A stretch of 64,000 nt of DNA from an uncultured Bacteroidales bacterium (GTDB taxonomy: Bacteria; Bacteroidota; Bacteroidia; Bacteroidales; F082). A program made the position numbers and the translations under genes. The notes under the pieces are model-generated. The model was not told the DNA's origin. It saw nothing but the letters and a program-made list of their open reading frames with translations, and made no database searches. Where the stretch lies: the NCBI GenBank assembly GCA_947304185.1, contig CAMZAM010000007.1:21097-85096 (forward strand), written 5' to 3'. Within the stretch, counting starts at the first letter, position 1; the number at the start of each line of letters is the position of its first letter. This document shows positions 8,825-16,847 of this stretch, piece after piece.

Positions 8825-8835
8825 AAAATTGCGCT

Positions 8836-10158
8836 ATGAAGAACAAATTACATAACACTTTGCTAATCATCACATTAGTGTTGTTTGTTCTTTTATTCGT
8901 CCAATCGGTCTACCATCCGATAAGTTTAAAATCGTTGAGAGGTGTTTTCAACGAGGTCAAAAAGCCTGAATTATCGTATAAGACTTTAGCCGACGGCTCA
9001 TATCAAAGGGATTTTGAGGAGTATCAGCAGTATCATTTCGCTTTCCGCGAATGGGCTATCCGACTTTACAATCAATATGTCTGGACATTCTATCACAAGA
9101 CCTATAACAGTTGGATTCTCATAGGCAAAGACGACTGGCTCTACGAGTCAGATTTTGTGCAAGATCATTACGAAAGTATGATTTACAAATGGTTTAACGG
9201 CGATGTGGAGGGGAAAACCAGGGAATTCAACAAAAAAGCCGAAAATCTTTATAAGCTTCAGGAAATACTGAAGAAATACAACACTTACGTTTTTGTCAAC
9301 ATCATCCCCGGGAAGGATGTAATTTATCCCGAAAACCTTCCCGAAAACAATTGGTATTTCAATCCTGATGGTGTTCATGCCTACGACCTTTACAAGAGAA
9401 GATTTGATGAGCTGGGCGTCAATTATGTTGATTTTGTTGAGGTTTTCAAAGATAAAAAAGACAAAGTCGGCTACCCGCTGTTTTACCAAACAGGTACACA
9501 TTGGTCGAATATCGCATCCGTTCATGCTTTCGATTCCATTATGAGATACATGGAAAGTATCAGCGGTTTGAATATGCAAAACGTTGAAATCGGCGAGCAA
9601 TACACAGGTAATGTGCGCGAGCCTGACGACGACCTCGAACAGCTTTTCAACCTGATACATCATATCAAGAGAGACAGCTATTACTACGCCGACACAAGGA
9701 TAATCGACGATTCCACCGCAATAAAGCCGAAACTCATCACCATCGGCGACTCATACTTCTGGAACATCTCCTACAACTACAATCTGGGCGGCATTTTCAG
9801 AGAATATCCTTATTGGTATTACAACACCACTGTATATTTTGATCCGTACCACAATTCGACGCAAGATCTGAATTTCCTTGACGAGATATGTAATGCCGAT
9901 TTCATAATGTTGAATTATTGTACCGTTCAGCTTTACAATTTGGCTAATGGATTTGTCGACAACGCCTTAGCCCTGCTTTATGATGACGATACCAACGCAC
10001 CTATGAGCGACGAAATTATTGATATTGAACGAAGAATCTATTCTGATCCCGAATGGTTCAGTTCGGTAAAAGAAAAAGCCTACAATAACTATATTCCGAT
10101 AGCGAAACAAGTCGCTCTCGATGCAAAATATGTACTAAACCAACAAAAAAATAATTGA
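8836..10158 (+). CDS. AlgX/AlgJ-like SGNH acetyltransferase-like protein, copy 1
   Basis: About 440 residues with an N-terminal membrane anchor (7-25). I use the ATG at 8836; an in-frame TTG at 8818 overlaps the promoter. Features shared with AlgX/AlgJ proteins are FREWAIRLYNQYVW near 70, GKDDWLYESDFVQ near 95, the GTHWSN block with His222, and ITIGDSYFWN with the presumptive nucleophile Ser306. In AlgX the motif before the histidine is DxH; here the Asp position is Gly220. The C-terminus carries one helical motif (DPEWFSSVKEKA). It lies one base before the second MBOAT gene, so the pair probably passes acyl groups from the MBOAT channel to a periplasmic glycan. Confidence 0.82.
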   Translation: MKNKLHNTLLIITLVLFVLLFVQSVYHPISLKSLRGVFNEVKKPELSYKTLADGSYQRDFEEYQQYHFAFREWAIRLYNQYVWTFYHKTYNSWILIGKDDWLYESDFVQDHYESMIYKWFNGDVEGKTREFNKKAENLYKLQEILKKYNTYVFVNIIPGKDVIYPENLPENNWYFNPDGVHAYDLYKRRFDELGVNYVDFVEVFKDKKDKVGYPLFYQTGTHWSNIASVHAFDSIMRYMESISGLNMQNVEIGEQYTGNVREPDDDLEQLFNLIHHIKRDSYYYADTRIIDDSTAIKPKLITIGDSYFWNISYNYNLGGIFREYPYWYYNTTVYFDPYHNSTQDLNFLDEICNADFIMLNYCTVQLYNLANGFVDNALALLYDDDTNAPMSDEIIDIERRIYSDPEWFSSVKEKAYNNYIPIAKQVALDAKYVLNQQKNN

Positions 10159-10159
10159 T

Positions 10160-11578
10160 ATGGTATTCAGTAGCAACGTATTCCTATTATACTTTCTGCC
10201 ACTTTTTCTGATATGCTACTTTATCTGCCCGAAAAAGTTCAGAAACTACGTCATATTACTGTTTTCGATAGTGTTTTACGCCTACGGCGCGCCTGATTTC
10301 ATACTTTATCTCCTCGGCTCCACCATCGCCAACTTCTATCTGGTAAAGGCGATGCGAAAGACCGAAAAACCAAGTTTGAAAAAGCTTTACTGCGCTCTGG
10401 CTATTATCATAAGTTTAGGCTTGTTGGTTTATTACAAATACGCCAACTTCCTTATTGACAACGTCAACGCGCTCATTGGCTTGTTTGGCGCCAATGCCAT
10501 CAGGATGGCGAAAGTGCTGCTGCCTATCGGTATTTCGTTCTTCACCTTCCAGTCGATAACCTACGTCATCGACACATATCGCGGCAACAACGAGCCGATG
10601 GAGAAACTCACCGACTACATCGTCTACATCATGATGTTCCCTCAGCTTATCGCTGGTCCTATCGTGCGTTACTGCGACATCGAGAGTGAGATACGTCACC
10701 GCGATTACAAGTCCTCGGAGTTTCTACAGGGTTTCAACCGCTTCATCATCGGTCTGTCGAAAAAGATTCTCATCGCCGATGTCATTGGTTTTCAGGTAGA
10801 TAAACTTCTTGCCGGTGATTTGGCAATCATGGACAGCGGTACAGCGTGGATCACCATCGCAGCCTACACCATGCAGCTCTACTTTGACTTCGCCGGTTAT
10901 TCCGACATGGCCATCGGTCTGGGTAAGATCATGGGATTCCACTTCCCCGAGAACTTCGACAACCCATATAACTCACAGAGTATCACCGAGTTCTGGCGTC
11001 GCTGGCACATGACTCTCGGCGCCTTCATGCGCAATTATCTATACATCCCATTGGGCGGTAACCGCTGCTCCAAGCGGAGGATGTACTTTAACCTCTGGGT
11101 GGTGTTCCTTCTCTCAGGTCTGTGGCACGGCGCAAGCTGGAACTTCGTGATCTGGGGTGCATACCATGGTTTCTGGCTCGTGCTTGAACGTATGGGGTTG
11201 AAGAAGTTTTACGAGAGAATCGGTAAGGCGCCGAGTGTCATCATCACTTTCATCATAGCGATGGTGGGCTGGGCAATATTCCGCATCGAAGACCTCGGCC
11301 AGGCCTTCACCTTCATAGGCAGGCTCTTCGCCTTCGACTTCAGCACGTTCAGCATCAGTGCCGACTCACAGTTCTACACCACGCTCATAGTGGCATTGGT
11401 GTTCTCGTTCCTCACCCTCTTCCCATTCGGAAAGAAGCTGCAAGACGCAGTGTATTATAAGGAGCACACGCTCACTGGCACTGTCGTACTCTGGGTCATC
11501 GCCATATTCATGCTGGTTTTCTGTCTCGGAGCCCTCAATGCCACAGGTTTCAGCCCATTTATATACTTCAGATTCTAA
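10160..11578 (+). CDS. MBOAT-family O-acyltransferase (AlgI type), copy 2
   Basis: A 472-residue polytopic MBOAT protein, the same length as copy 1. It has LPIGISFFTFQSITYVIDTYRG, MMFPQLIAGPIVRYCDIE, EFWRRWHMTLGAFMRNYLYIPLGG and GLWHGASWN with His323 at exactly the same residue number as in copy 1. The GNR sequence after IPLGG and the overall pattern are close to AlgI. It starts one base after the first AlgX-like gene and ends three bases before the second, so one MBOAT is flanked by two periplasmic SGNH partners in a three-gene operon. Confidence 0.93.
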   Translation: MVFSSNVFLLYFLPLFLICYFICPKKFRNYVILLFSIVFYAYGAPDFILYLLGSTIANFYLVKAMRKTEKPSLKKLYCALAIIISLGLLVYYKYANFLIDNVNALIGLFGANAIRMAKVLLPIGISFFTFQSITYVIDTYRGNNEPMEKLTDYIVYIMMFPQLIAGPIVRYCDIESEIRHRDYKSSEFLQGFNRFIIGLSKKILIADVIGFQVDKLLAGDLAIMDSGTAWITIAAYTMQLYFDFAGYSDMAIGLGKIMGFHFPENFDNPYNSQSITEFWRRWHMTLGAFMRNYLYIPLGGNRCSKRRMYFNLWVVFLLSGLWHGASWNFVIWGAYHGFWLVLERMGLKKFYERIGKAPSVIITFIIAMVGWAIFRIEDLGQAFTFIGRLFAFDFSTFSISADSQFYTTLIVALVFSFLTLFPFGKKLQDAVYYKEHTLTGTVVLWVIAIFMLVFCLGALNATGFSPFIYFRF

Positions 11579-11581
11579 ATC

Positions 11582-13240
11582 ATGAATAGAAACACCAAAT
11601 ATTGCCTGATAGTTCTGACAGTGATAGTGCTACTGCTTCCACTGCTGCAGGACTATGTCTTTAAATTCAAGTTTAAAGATCTATATGGTGTTTTTTTCAA
11701 GACCGACAAGCCTCAGCTGACATTCGAAACAGTGTATTCCGGTCATTATCAGACAAATATTGAGAAATATATTTCTGAAAACTATGGTTTCCGCCAGCCG
11801 ACTATCCGCTTATACAATCAGTATTTATGGGATTTTTACAAAAAAACTCCTGTCGATTATGTGGTACGAGGCAAAGACAACTGGCTTTATTTCATTCAAA
11901 ATGTCAATGAATACTACGGAACCGAAATCTATCGCTGGTACGAATCCTCTGACGAAGCCCGACAGACTTTTGAACGCAGAGCGCGGATAATGAATAAGTT
12001 ACGTCTGGTATTGAAAGAATACGGAATCGAGTTTTTGGCTTTCGAGGCACCCGAAAAGGGATTGCTCTATTCAGAGTTTCTCCCCGATAGGGAACGCGAC
12101 ACTACGACCATAAGTGCAACAGATTTCTATACCGAGAAATTCGCCAAATACGATTTCCCTTTCATCGGGATGACCGAATATTACAGGCAAATCAAGGATA
12201 CAGCCGACTATCCGCTGTTTACAAAATACGGTTTTCATTGGAACATCTCATGCGTTTACGGAGCTGACACACTCTTCCGGATGATGGAGAACCTCAGCAA
12301 CAAAAACATGCCGCATCTGCATCTCGAGAACTTCCATCCGTATTCCAAAGAGGAAAAGGAAAAACACAACATCGACTTCGACATCGAACAGACACTCAAC
12401 CTGGTCCGTCCAATGAGATATGAAGGACAGACTCCATTGTTTGCCGACGTCATCATCGAGACAGACTCAAGCTTTGTGAAGCCCAACATGTTTTTTATTG
12501 GCGACTCGTTCCTCTGGCGCATCCACGACCTTGTCGACTTCAACCAAGTGTTCGGCGACTCGCGCTTCTGGTACTACAACAGTACCGCCTACTACGGCGA
12601 CAATATTGCGAAGATGCGCCCTGCTGCTGATTTCGACCAGCTAAGAGAGATTTTCAAGTCCGACTACATCGTTTTGTTCTCTCACGGCAGTCAGATTCAT
12701 AAGTTTTCATACGGTTTTGCCGAGAAAGCACTCCTTAATATCTGTGTTCCCGACAGCATCATGAACCGCGAACTCAGACGTATCAGCGACAGCGCCGGAG
12801 TATCGCTAAACGAAGCCAACGAGTTGTTAATCAGCAATCCGGAGCTGATTCCGGAGCTTAGAGGCGAAGAAGTCCCTACAATAAGAAACACACGGGCTGT
12901 AGCCATAGCACAGGCCATGAACCGCATCGAAAACGACGCTGAATGGATGGATGTACTCAAAGTGCAAGCTGCTGTCGAGTCACTCGTCATCGACTCGGTT
13001 ATGAAGCATGAGGCCATCAACGTAATAGACGGCAACCCTCTGATGCTCAACACTATAGCGATGTCTGACTCACTTTTGTATCAGTATGAGATCAACGCCA
13101 TAATCGAAAGCATAAAGCTGAACCCCCAGCTTATGGAAGATATACGTCAAAAAGCGAGAAACCATCACCGTACACTTGAAGAGCAGTTGCTTAGAGATGC
13201 TGAATGGATATGGGATTATCAGAAAAACAACCCTCAATAG
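11582..13240 (+). CDS. AlgX/AlgJ-like SGNH protein, copy 2, with repeated C-terminal helical extension
   Basis: A 552-residue paralogue of the 8836 gene. It has an N-terminal anchor, FRQPTIRLYNQYLW, GKDNWLYF, GFHWN with His219 (Gly again where AlgX has Asp), and FIGDSFLWR with Ser309. It is about 110 residues longer than copy 1 because the C-terminus (from about residue 390) holds three imperfect copies of a helical motif, roughly I-x2-I-x2-[ND]-[PA]-x-[LW] followed later by an acidic D-A-E-W or equivalent. Examples are NELLISNPELIPEL, MNRIENDAEWMDVL and IIESIKLNPQLMEDI, ending in RDAEWIWDYQ. It is convergent with the LtaS-like gene with one base between the stops and no terminator. Confidence 0.8.
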   Translation: MNRNTKYCLIVLTVIVLLLPLLQDYVFKFKFKDLYGVFFKTDKPQLTFETVYSGHYQTNIEKYISENYGFRQPTIRLYNQYLWDFYKKTPVDYVVRGKDNWLYFIQNVNEYYGTEIYRWYESSDEARQTFERRARIMNKLRLVLKEYGIEFLAFEAPEKGLLYSEFLPDRERDTTTISATDFYTEKFAKYDFPFIGMTEYYRQIKDTADYPLFTKYGFHWNISCVYGADTLFRMMENLSNKNMPHLHLENFHPYSKEEKEKHNIDFDIEQTLNLVRPMRYEGQTPLFADVIIETDSSFVKPNMFFIGDSFLWRIHDLVDFNQVFGDSRFWYYNSTAYYGDNIAKMRPAADFDQLREIFKSDYIVLFSHGSQIHKFSYGFAEKALLNICVPDSIMNRELRRISDSAGVSLNEANELLISNPELIPELRGEEVPTIRNTRAVAIAQAMNRIENDAEWMDVLKVQAAVESLVIDSVMKHEAINVIDGNPLMLNTIAMSDSLLYQYEINAIIESIKLNPQLMEDIRQKARNHHRTLEEQLLRDAEWIWDYQKNNPQ

Positions 13241-13241
13241 G

Positions 13242-15671
13242 CTATTTTCCTTCCACTTTTATCTTTACGTTGCTGATATCAATATCCAAGTCTTTTTTTG
13301 TTGAAAATGAGATTGCCATCGGGTAGTCCATCATCTCATCGTTGGCGATAAAAAACGTGGTTTTCAGCTTGAAAGCATAACCGTCGTCAGTTTTTTTGCT
13401 CAATTCTGAAAACCTATAACCTTTAAAAAACAATGCAACAGGTCTTTTATCGACAGAATACACCTCTATAGCGATATCCTGAAGGTCGACGTTGTTTTTT
13501 ATCTTGAAATCGAATCGCACATCAACATACAGACGCTCGAATTTTCTGGTAAACTCAATCTCATCGACAATCTTATAGCGGCCACCTTGATTGACATGAC
13601 AACTCACCTCATCCGTCAGTTCCACTTCGGCCACCTCCGCCAAATTATTAGGTTTCTTGATAAGGAAATCGTTCCGCGTCACATAATGATCGATATTTTT
13701 ATACTGTTGCAGATATTGGTATAATGTGTTTTTTATAGAATCATTATCAATCTCTTCACCGATTATGTCATCTTTCAACTCATATACACGATCGAAGCTA
13801 AGGATATAATTGTTATGCAGATATTCGATAACATCCCTGTTGTTAAGCATAAATGCCACCGATTGGTTGCATCTGAACACTGCTGATGTGTCTAACGAGT
13901 GCCCAAGCCAATGACATACATCGTCAACATGATAATCATAGTTGTTTTTCAGATAAGCTGTTATCGTCGGCGCAATATCGTGATGTGTCACTACGCCTTT
14001 AAACATTTTAGGCGACTTAATCAAAGGTGAATAAATTATCAATGGAATATTATATGCCGACAAATGTTCCTTACAAACCGGGACACATCCTGTGCGATGG
14101 TCTCCCATTATCACAAAAATCGTGTTTTCATACTCAGGCAACGTCTTGTAATAATTGATAAGTTTCTTCAGGCACTCGTCAGTATATAAGTACGTCGCAT
14201 ACATATAATCATTCTTTGTAACGAATAATTTCTCATACGGACCGAATTCGGTAGTTTCGGCAAGCATTTGCCTTACTTTTTCAATATATGGCTGCTGACC
14301 TTTGAAATAAAACGGCTCGTGTGTTGTTAAAGTCATGTAAATATCGGTGTTTGGCCGATTTCGAGCCACCGTGTCACGATGTCTTATGGCGGCGTTGAAC
14401 ATATCTCCGTCATACATCCCCCATGCATGGTCATTGGCAAGCGCCTCCTTCTGATCAGGATCAAAATCGGCTTCTGAAGGATTCATAACATAGCCCACGC
14501 CATTGGCATCCATATACTCATTCTGACCGTCAAATGAAGCGTTTCCGCCATAATAGAACGACAGCGAATAACCATTTTTCGACATATCCTTCAGGATGGA
14601 GTTATGGTCCGGTATAGGCATCCATATTCTGGCAAAACCTGTCCTATCGTAAGGTGCCGATGAGAAAACATTAGGCATGACACCAAAGGTACGCTCGGCA
14701 AGCGCAAGCGCATTCGGCCAATAGAGACTCTCCGTCTTCAAACTGTCGACAAAAGGCGTAAACGACATCTTCGGCTTGGCAGAGCTGAGCCTCTGACCGA
14801 GTCCCTCAACGATAATAAACACAAAATCAGGGGCTTTTCCATCGGAAGTACGGTTTAAAAAGCCGCCCAAAATATCGGGATCGTCATTCACACGCAAAAA
14901 TGGATAGTGGATGTCAATATACTTGAAATCAGGAAAACGACTTTGATATGCTTCAGCATCGGCTAAAACACTCTCATCATACTCCGAAAAATCTTCGACT
15001 TTGCTTTGTTTCCAATATTCATCAAAATCATTGATGGTATAAGCTATCTGATTCACCGCCATACAATAATCGCGATGCGACCGATATTTCATCTCATTGG
15101 TAATCAATGATTTATAATTAAAAACGATAACAAAAAGAAGTGCCACACCGAGATAGGATAATGCCAGCAGCCGCTCGACCTTCACCTTCCGATTCCAAAA
15201 ACGAAGCAAAAGTGAATACAAAAACACCGCAACGAGCACTCCAACAAACGGCAAAAGCGAGAATTGCACCGATGAGACTACAATATTATACAGCTCTTCC
15301 GGTGTGTAGATGAAGAAAACACGGTCGAGCGGTTGCGTCACATTCATAAAATACCCCATCAGACAACTGTAAACCACAACATAAACCGTGATGAATAACA
15401 TCGACAACACCTTCGTCGTTTTTGGCAATAACCAATTGATTATCAAGAACGGAACCAAAACAATGATTCCTACAAAAAACACCACTGCCAAGTCAAAATA
15501 TACACCCGAAAGAATAGTCAGAAATGCCGACCAGTCGGTAGTAGACTCCGTTTTCAGCATAAAAAAGAACACCAAACGCAGAATAAAAGTCAACAGCAGC
15601 CACAACAGACCATATTTGGTCCATGCTTTGACTCCATCAAACAGTATGTCGAATAATCTTTTTCTATCCAT
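13242..15671 (-). CDS. LTA synthase/phosphoglycerol transferase family sulfatase-fold membrane enzyme
   Basis: About 809 residues: five or so N-terminal membrane helices (about 15-200), then a periplasmic sulfatase/alkaline-phosphatase-fold domain. Metal-site and nucleophile residues are visible: FIIVEGLG with Glu289, LAERTFGVMPN with the candidate nucleophile Thr328, and FVIMGDHRTG with Asp524 and His525. This is the LtaS/OpgB/EptA superfamily, which moves phosphoglycerol or phosphoethanolamine from phospholipid to glycans. The last 130 residues are a beta-rich tail I do not recognise. The ATG at 15671 overlaps the upstream acyltransferase stop by one base (TGATG). Substrate and donor are not determined. 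Confidence 0.8.
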   Translation of the reverse strand: MDRKRLFDILFDGVKAWTKYGLLWLLLTFILRLVFFFMLKTESTTDWSAFLTILSGVYFDLAVVFFVGIIVLVPFLIINWLLPKTTKVLSMLFITVYVVVYSCLMGYFMNVTQPLDRVFFIYTPEELYNIVVSSVQFSLLPFVGVLVAVFLYSLLLRFWNRKVKVERLLALSYLGVALLFVIVFNYKSLITNEMKYRSHRDYCMAVNQIAYTINDFDEYWKQSKVEDFSEYDESVLADAEAYQSRFPDFKYIDIHYPFLRVNDDPDILGGFLNRTSDGKAPDFVFIIVEGLGQRLSSAKPKMSFTPFVDSLKTESLYWPNALALAERTFGVMPNVFSSAPYDRTGFARIWMPIPDHNSILKDMSKNGYSLSFYYGGNASFDGQNEYMDANGVGYVMNPSEADFDPDQKEALANDHAWGMYDGDMFNAAIRHRDTVARNRPNTDIYMTLTTHEPFYFKGQQPYIEKVRQMLAETTEFGPYEKLFVTKNDYMYATYLYTDECLKKLINYYKTLPEYENTIFVIMGDHRTGCVPVCKEHLSAYNIPLIIYSPLIKSPKMFKGVVTHHDIAPTITAYLKNNYDYHVDDVCHWLGHSLDTSAVFRCNQSVAFMLNNRDVIEYLHNNYILSFDRVYELKDDIIGEEIDNDSIKNTLYQYLQQYKNIDHYVTRNDFLIKKPNNLAEVAEVELTDEVSCHVNQGGRYKIVDEIEFTRKFERLYVDVRFDFKIKNNVDLQDIAIEVYSVDKRPVALFFKGYRFSELSKKTDDGYAFKLKTTFFIANDEMMDYPMAISFSTKKDLDIDISNVKIKVEGK

Positions 15672-16843
15672 CAATAAAACTTAACAATTATATAAACAAA
15701 CGAGGCTAAAACAGCCAATTGGCCAATAATACCAAGGATATGCGTCAGACGATTTTCAGGAATAGCTATCTTATCCAACCACGATTCAATAAAATCGTAT
15801 AAAACCTTGGCCGAGACTGCCACACCCCATGCTATAAGAAAATAGATGACACAGGTTTCAAAGTTCCATAGAGCGCCATAGCCATAGTTCCAACTAATTC
15901 TATGAATCTGTTCTCTAAAGACAGCATGTGTGGCAAATAATGCCATCGATATTCCTCCGAAATAGGCGAGCGGACATGACAAAAATGTCTTTTTGACCGG
16001 TATTGATTTCAAACCCTGATAGGCGAACACCGCGACAACTGTCAACGATAAGAACGTAAACGGATAAAACACCTCGTATAAATTACCAAGGCTAAACACC
16101 GCCAAGGCTAAAATCAACCATAAGGCATTGATTTTCTTATCTTTACTATATGCCAACAAGATCCCGAGACAAAACTCCGGCAGATGACCGGGCGCATTCA
16201 TCATAATATTAACATTATGTTGCAGACATACTGATCTTAACAAGAAAATCATTGCATACGACACTACACAAATCACTGCAAAAGCCTTCCAACCCCATTT
16301 TCCAATCAATCTGTTTAGATAAGGAAACAGCAGATAAAGCTGGAAGACAAGACCAAAGAACCACCACGGGCCACATACACTCAAGCCCGAATCAGGAACC
16401 AATGTGTGAATTAGCAACAACTTGTAAACAAGCTCTTTCTTTTCATAAAAACCTATAGGTTTTGCAAATATTTCCATATAGGATAATATGAAAAACAATA
16501 TGCCGACAAGCAGCAAAGGATATAGTCTCTTTAACCTTGTAACGATAAACGACTCCCACGTCCTCGGGCGGTTTATCATCGATATAGCTAAGCCGAAGCC
16601 ACTGATAAAGATAAACAGCTGTACTCCATAATGGCCTAAATAACTGAATATCAGATTGATGAATTCGTTAGGGTGCTCGCCCAAAAGTGTGAAAAAGGCA
16701 GTCACCCTCTCCGATAAAAAATCGAATTCGTTCTCACCCGGTGAAGGTGGCCGCCAATGAAAATAGTTATGCAAAACTATGCAAAGGATGCCAAATCCCT
16801 TGATAATCGATGTATCACGTTTGGTATATCCTTTGAAAACCAT
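15671..16843 (-). CDS. OafA-type acyltransferase (Acyltransferase 3 family)
   Basis: A 390-residue membrane protein with about ten predicted helices. The first segment contains IIKGFGILCIVLHNYFHW, the conserved R/K-x10-H pattern of acyltransferase-3 proteins, followed by VQLFIFISGFGLAISM, RLKRLYPLLL and PWWFFGLVFQLYLLFP. Family members O-acetylate or O-acylate LPS, capsules and peptidoglycan from a cytoplasmic acyl-CoA. It is the second gene of a minus-strand operon, four bases after the big flavoprotein and overlapping the LtaS-like gene. This makes a second, independent route to surface acylation next to the two MBOAT systems. Confidence 0.88.
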   Translation of the reverse strand: MVFKGYTKRDTSIIKGFGILCIVLHNYFHWRPPSPGENEFDFLSERVTAFFTLLGEHPNEFINLIFSYLGHYGVQLFIFISGFGLAISMINRPRTWESFIVTRLKRLYPLLLVGILFFILSYMEIFAKPIGFYEKKELVYKLLLIHTLVPDSGLSVCGPWWFFGLVFQLYLLFPYLNRLIGKWGWKAFAVICVVSYAMIFLLRSVCLQHNVNIMMNAPGHLPEFCLGILLAYSKDKKINALWLILALAVFSLGNLYEVFYPFTFLSLTVVAVFAYQGLKSIPVKKTFLSCPLAYFGGISMALFATHAVFREQIHRISWNYGYGALWNFETCVIYFLIAWGVAVSAKVLYDFIESWLDKIAIPENRLTHILGIIGQLAVLASFVYIIVKFY

Positions 16844-16847
16844 AATT

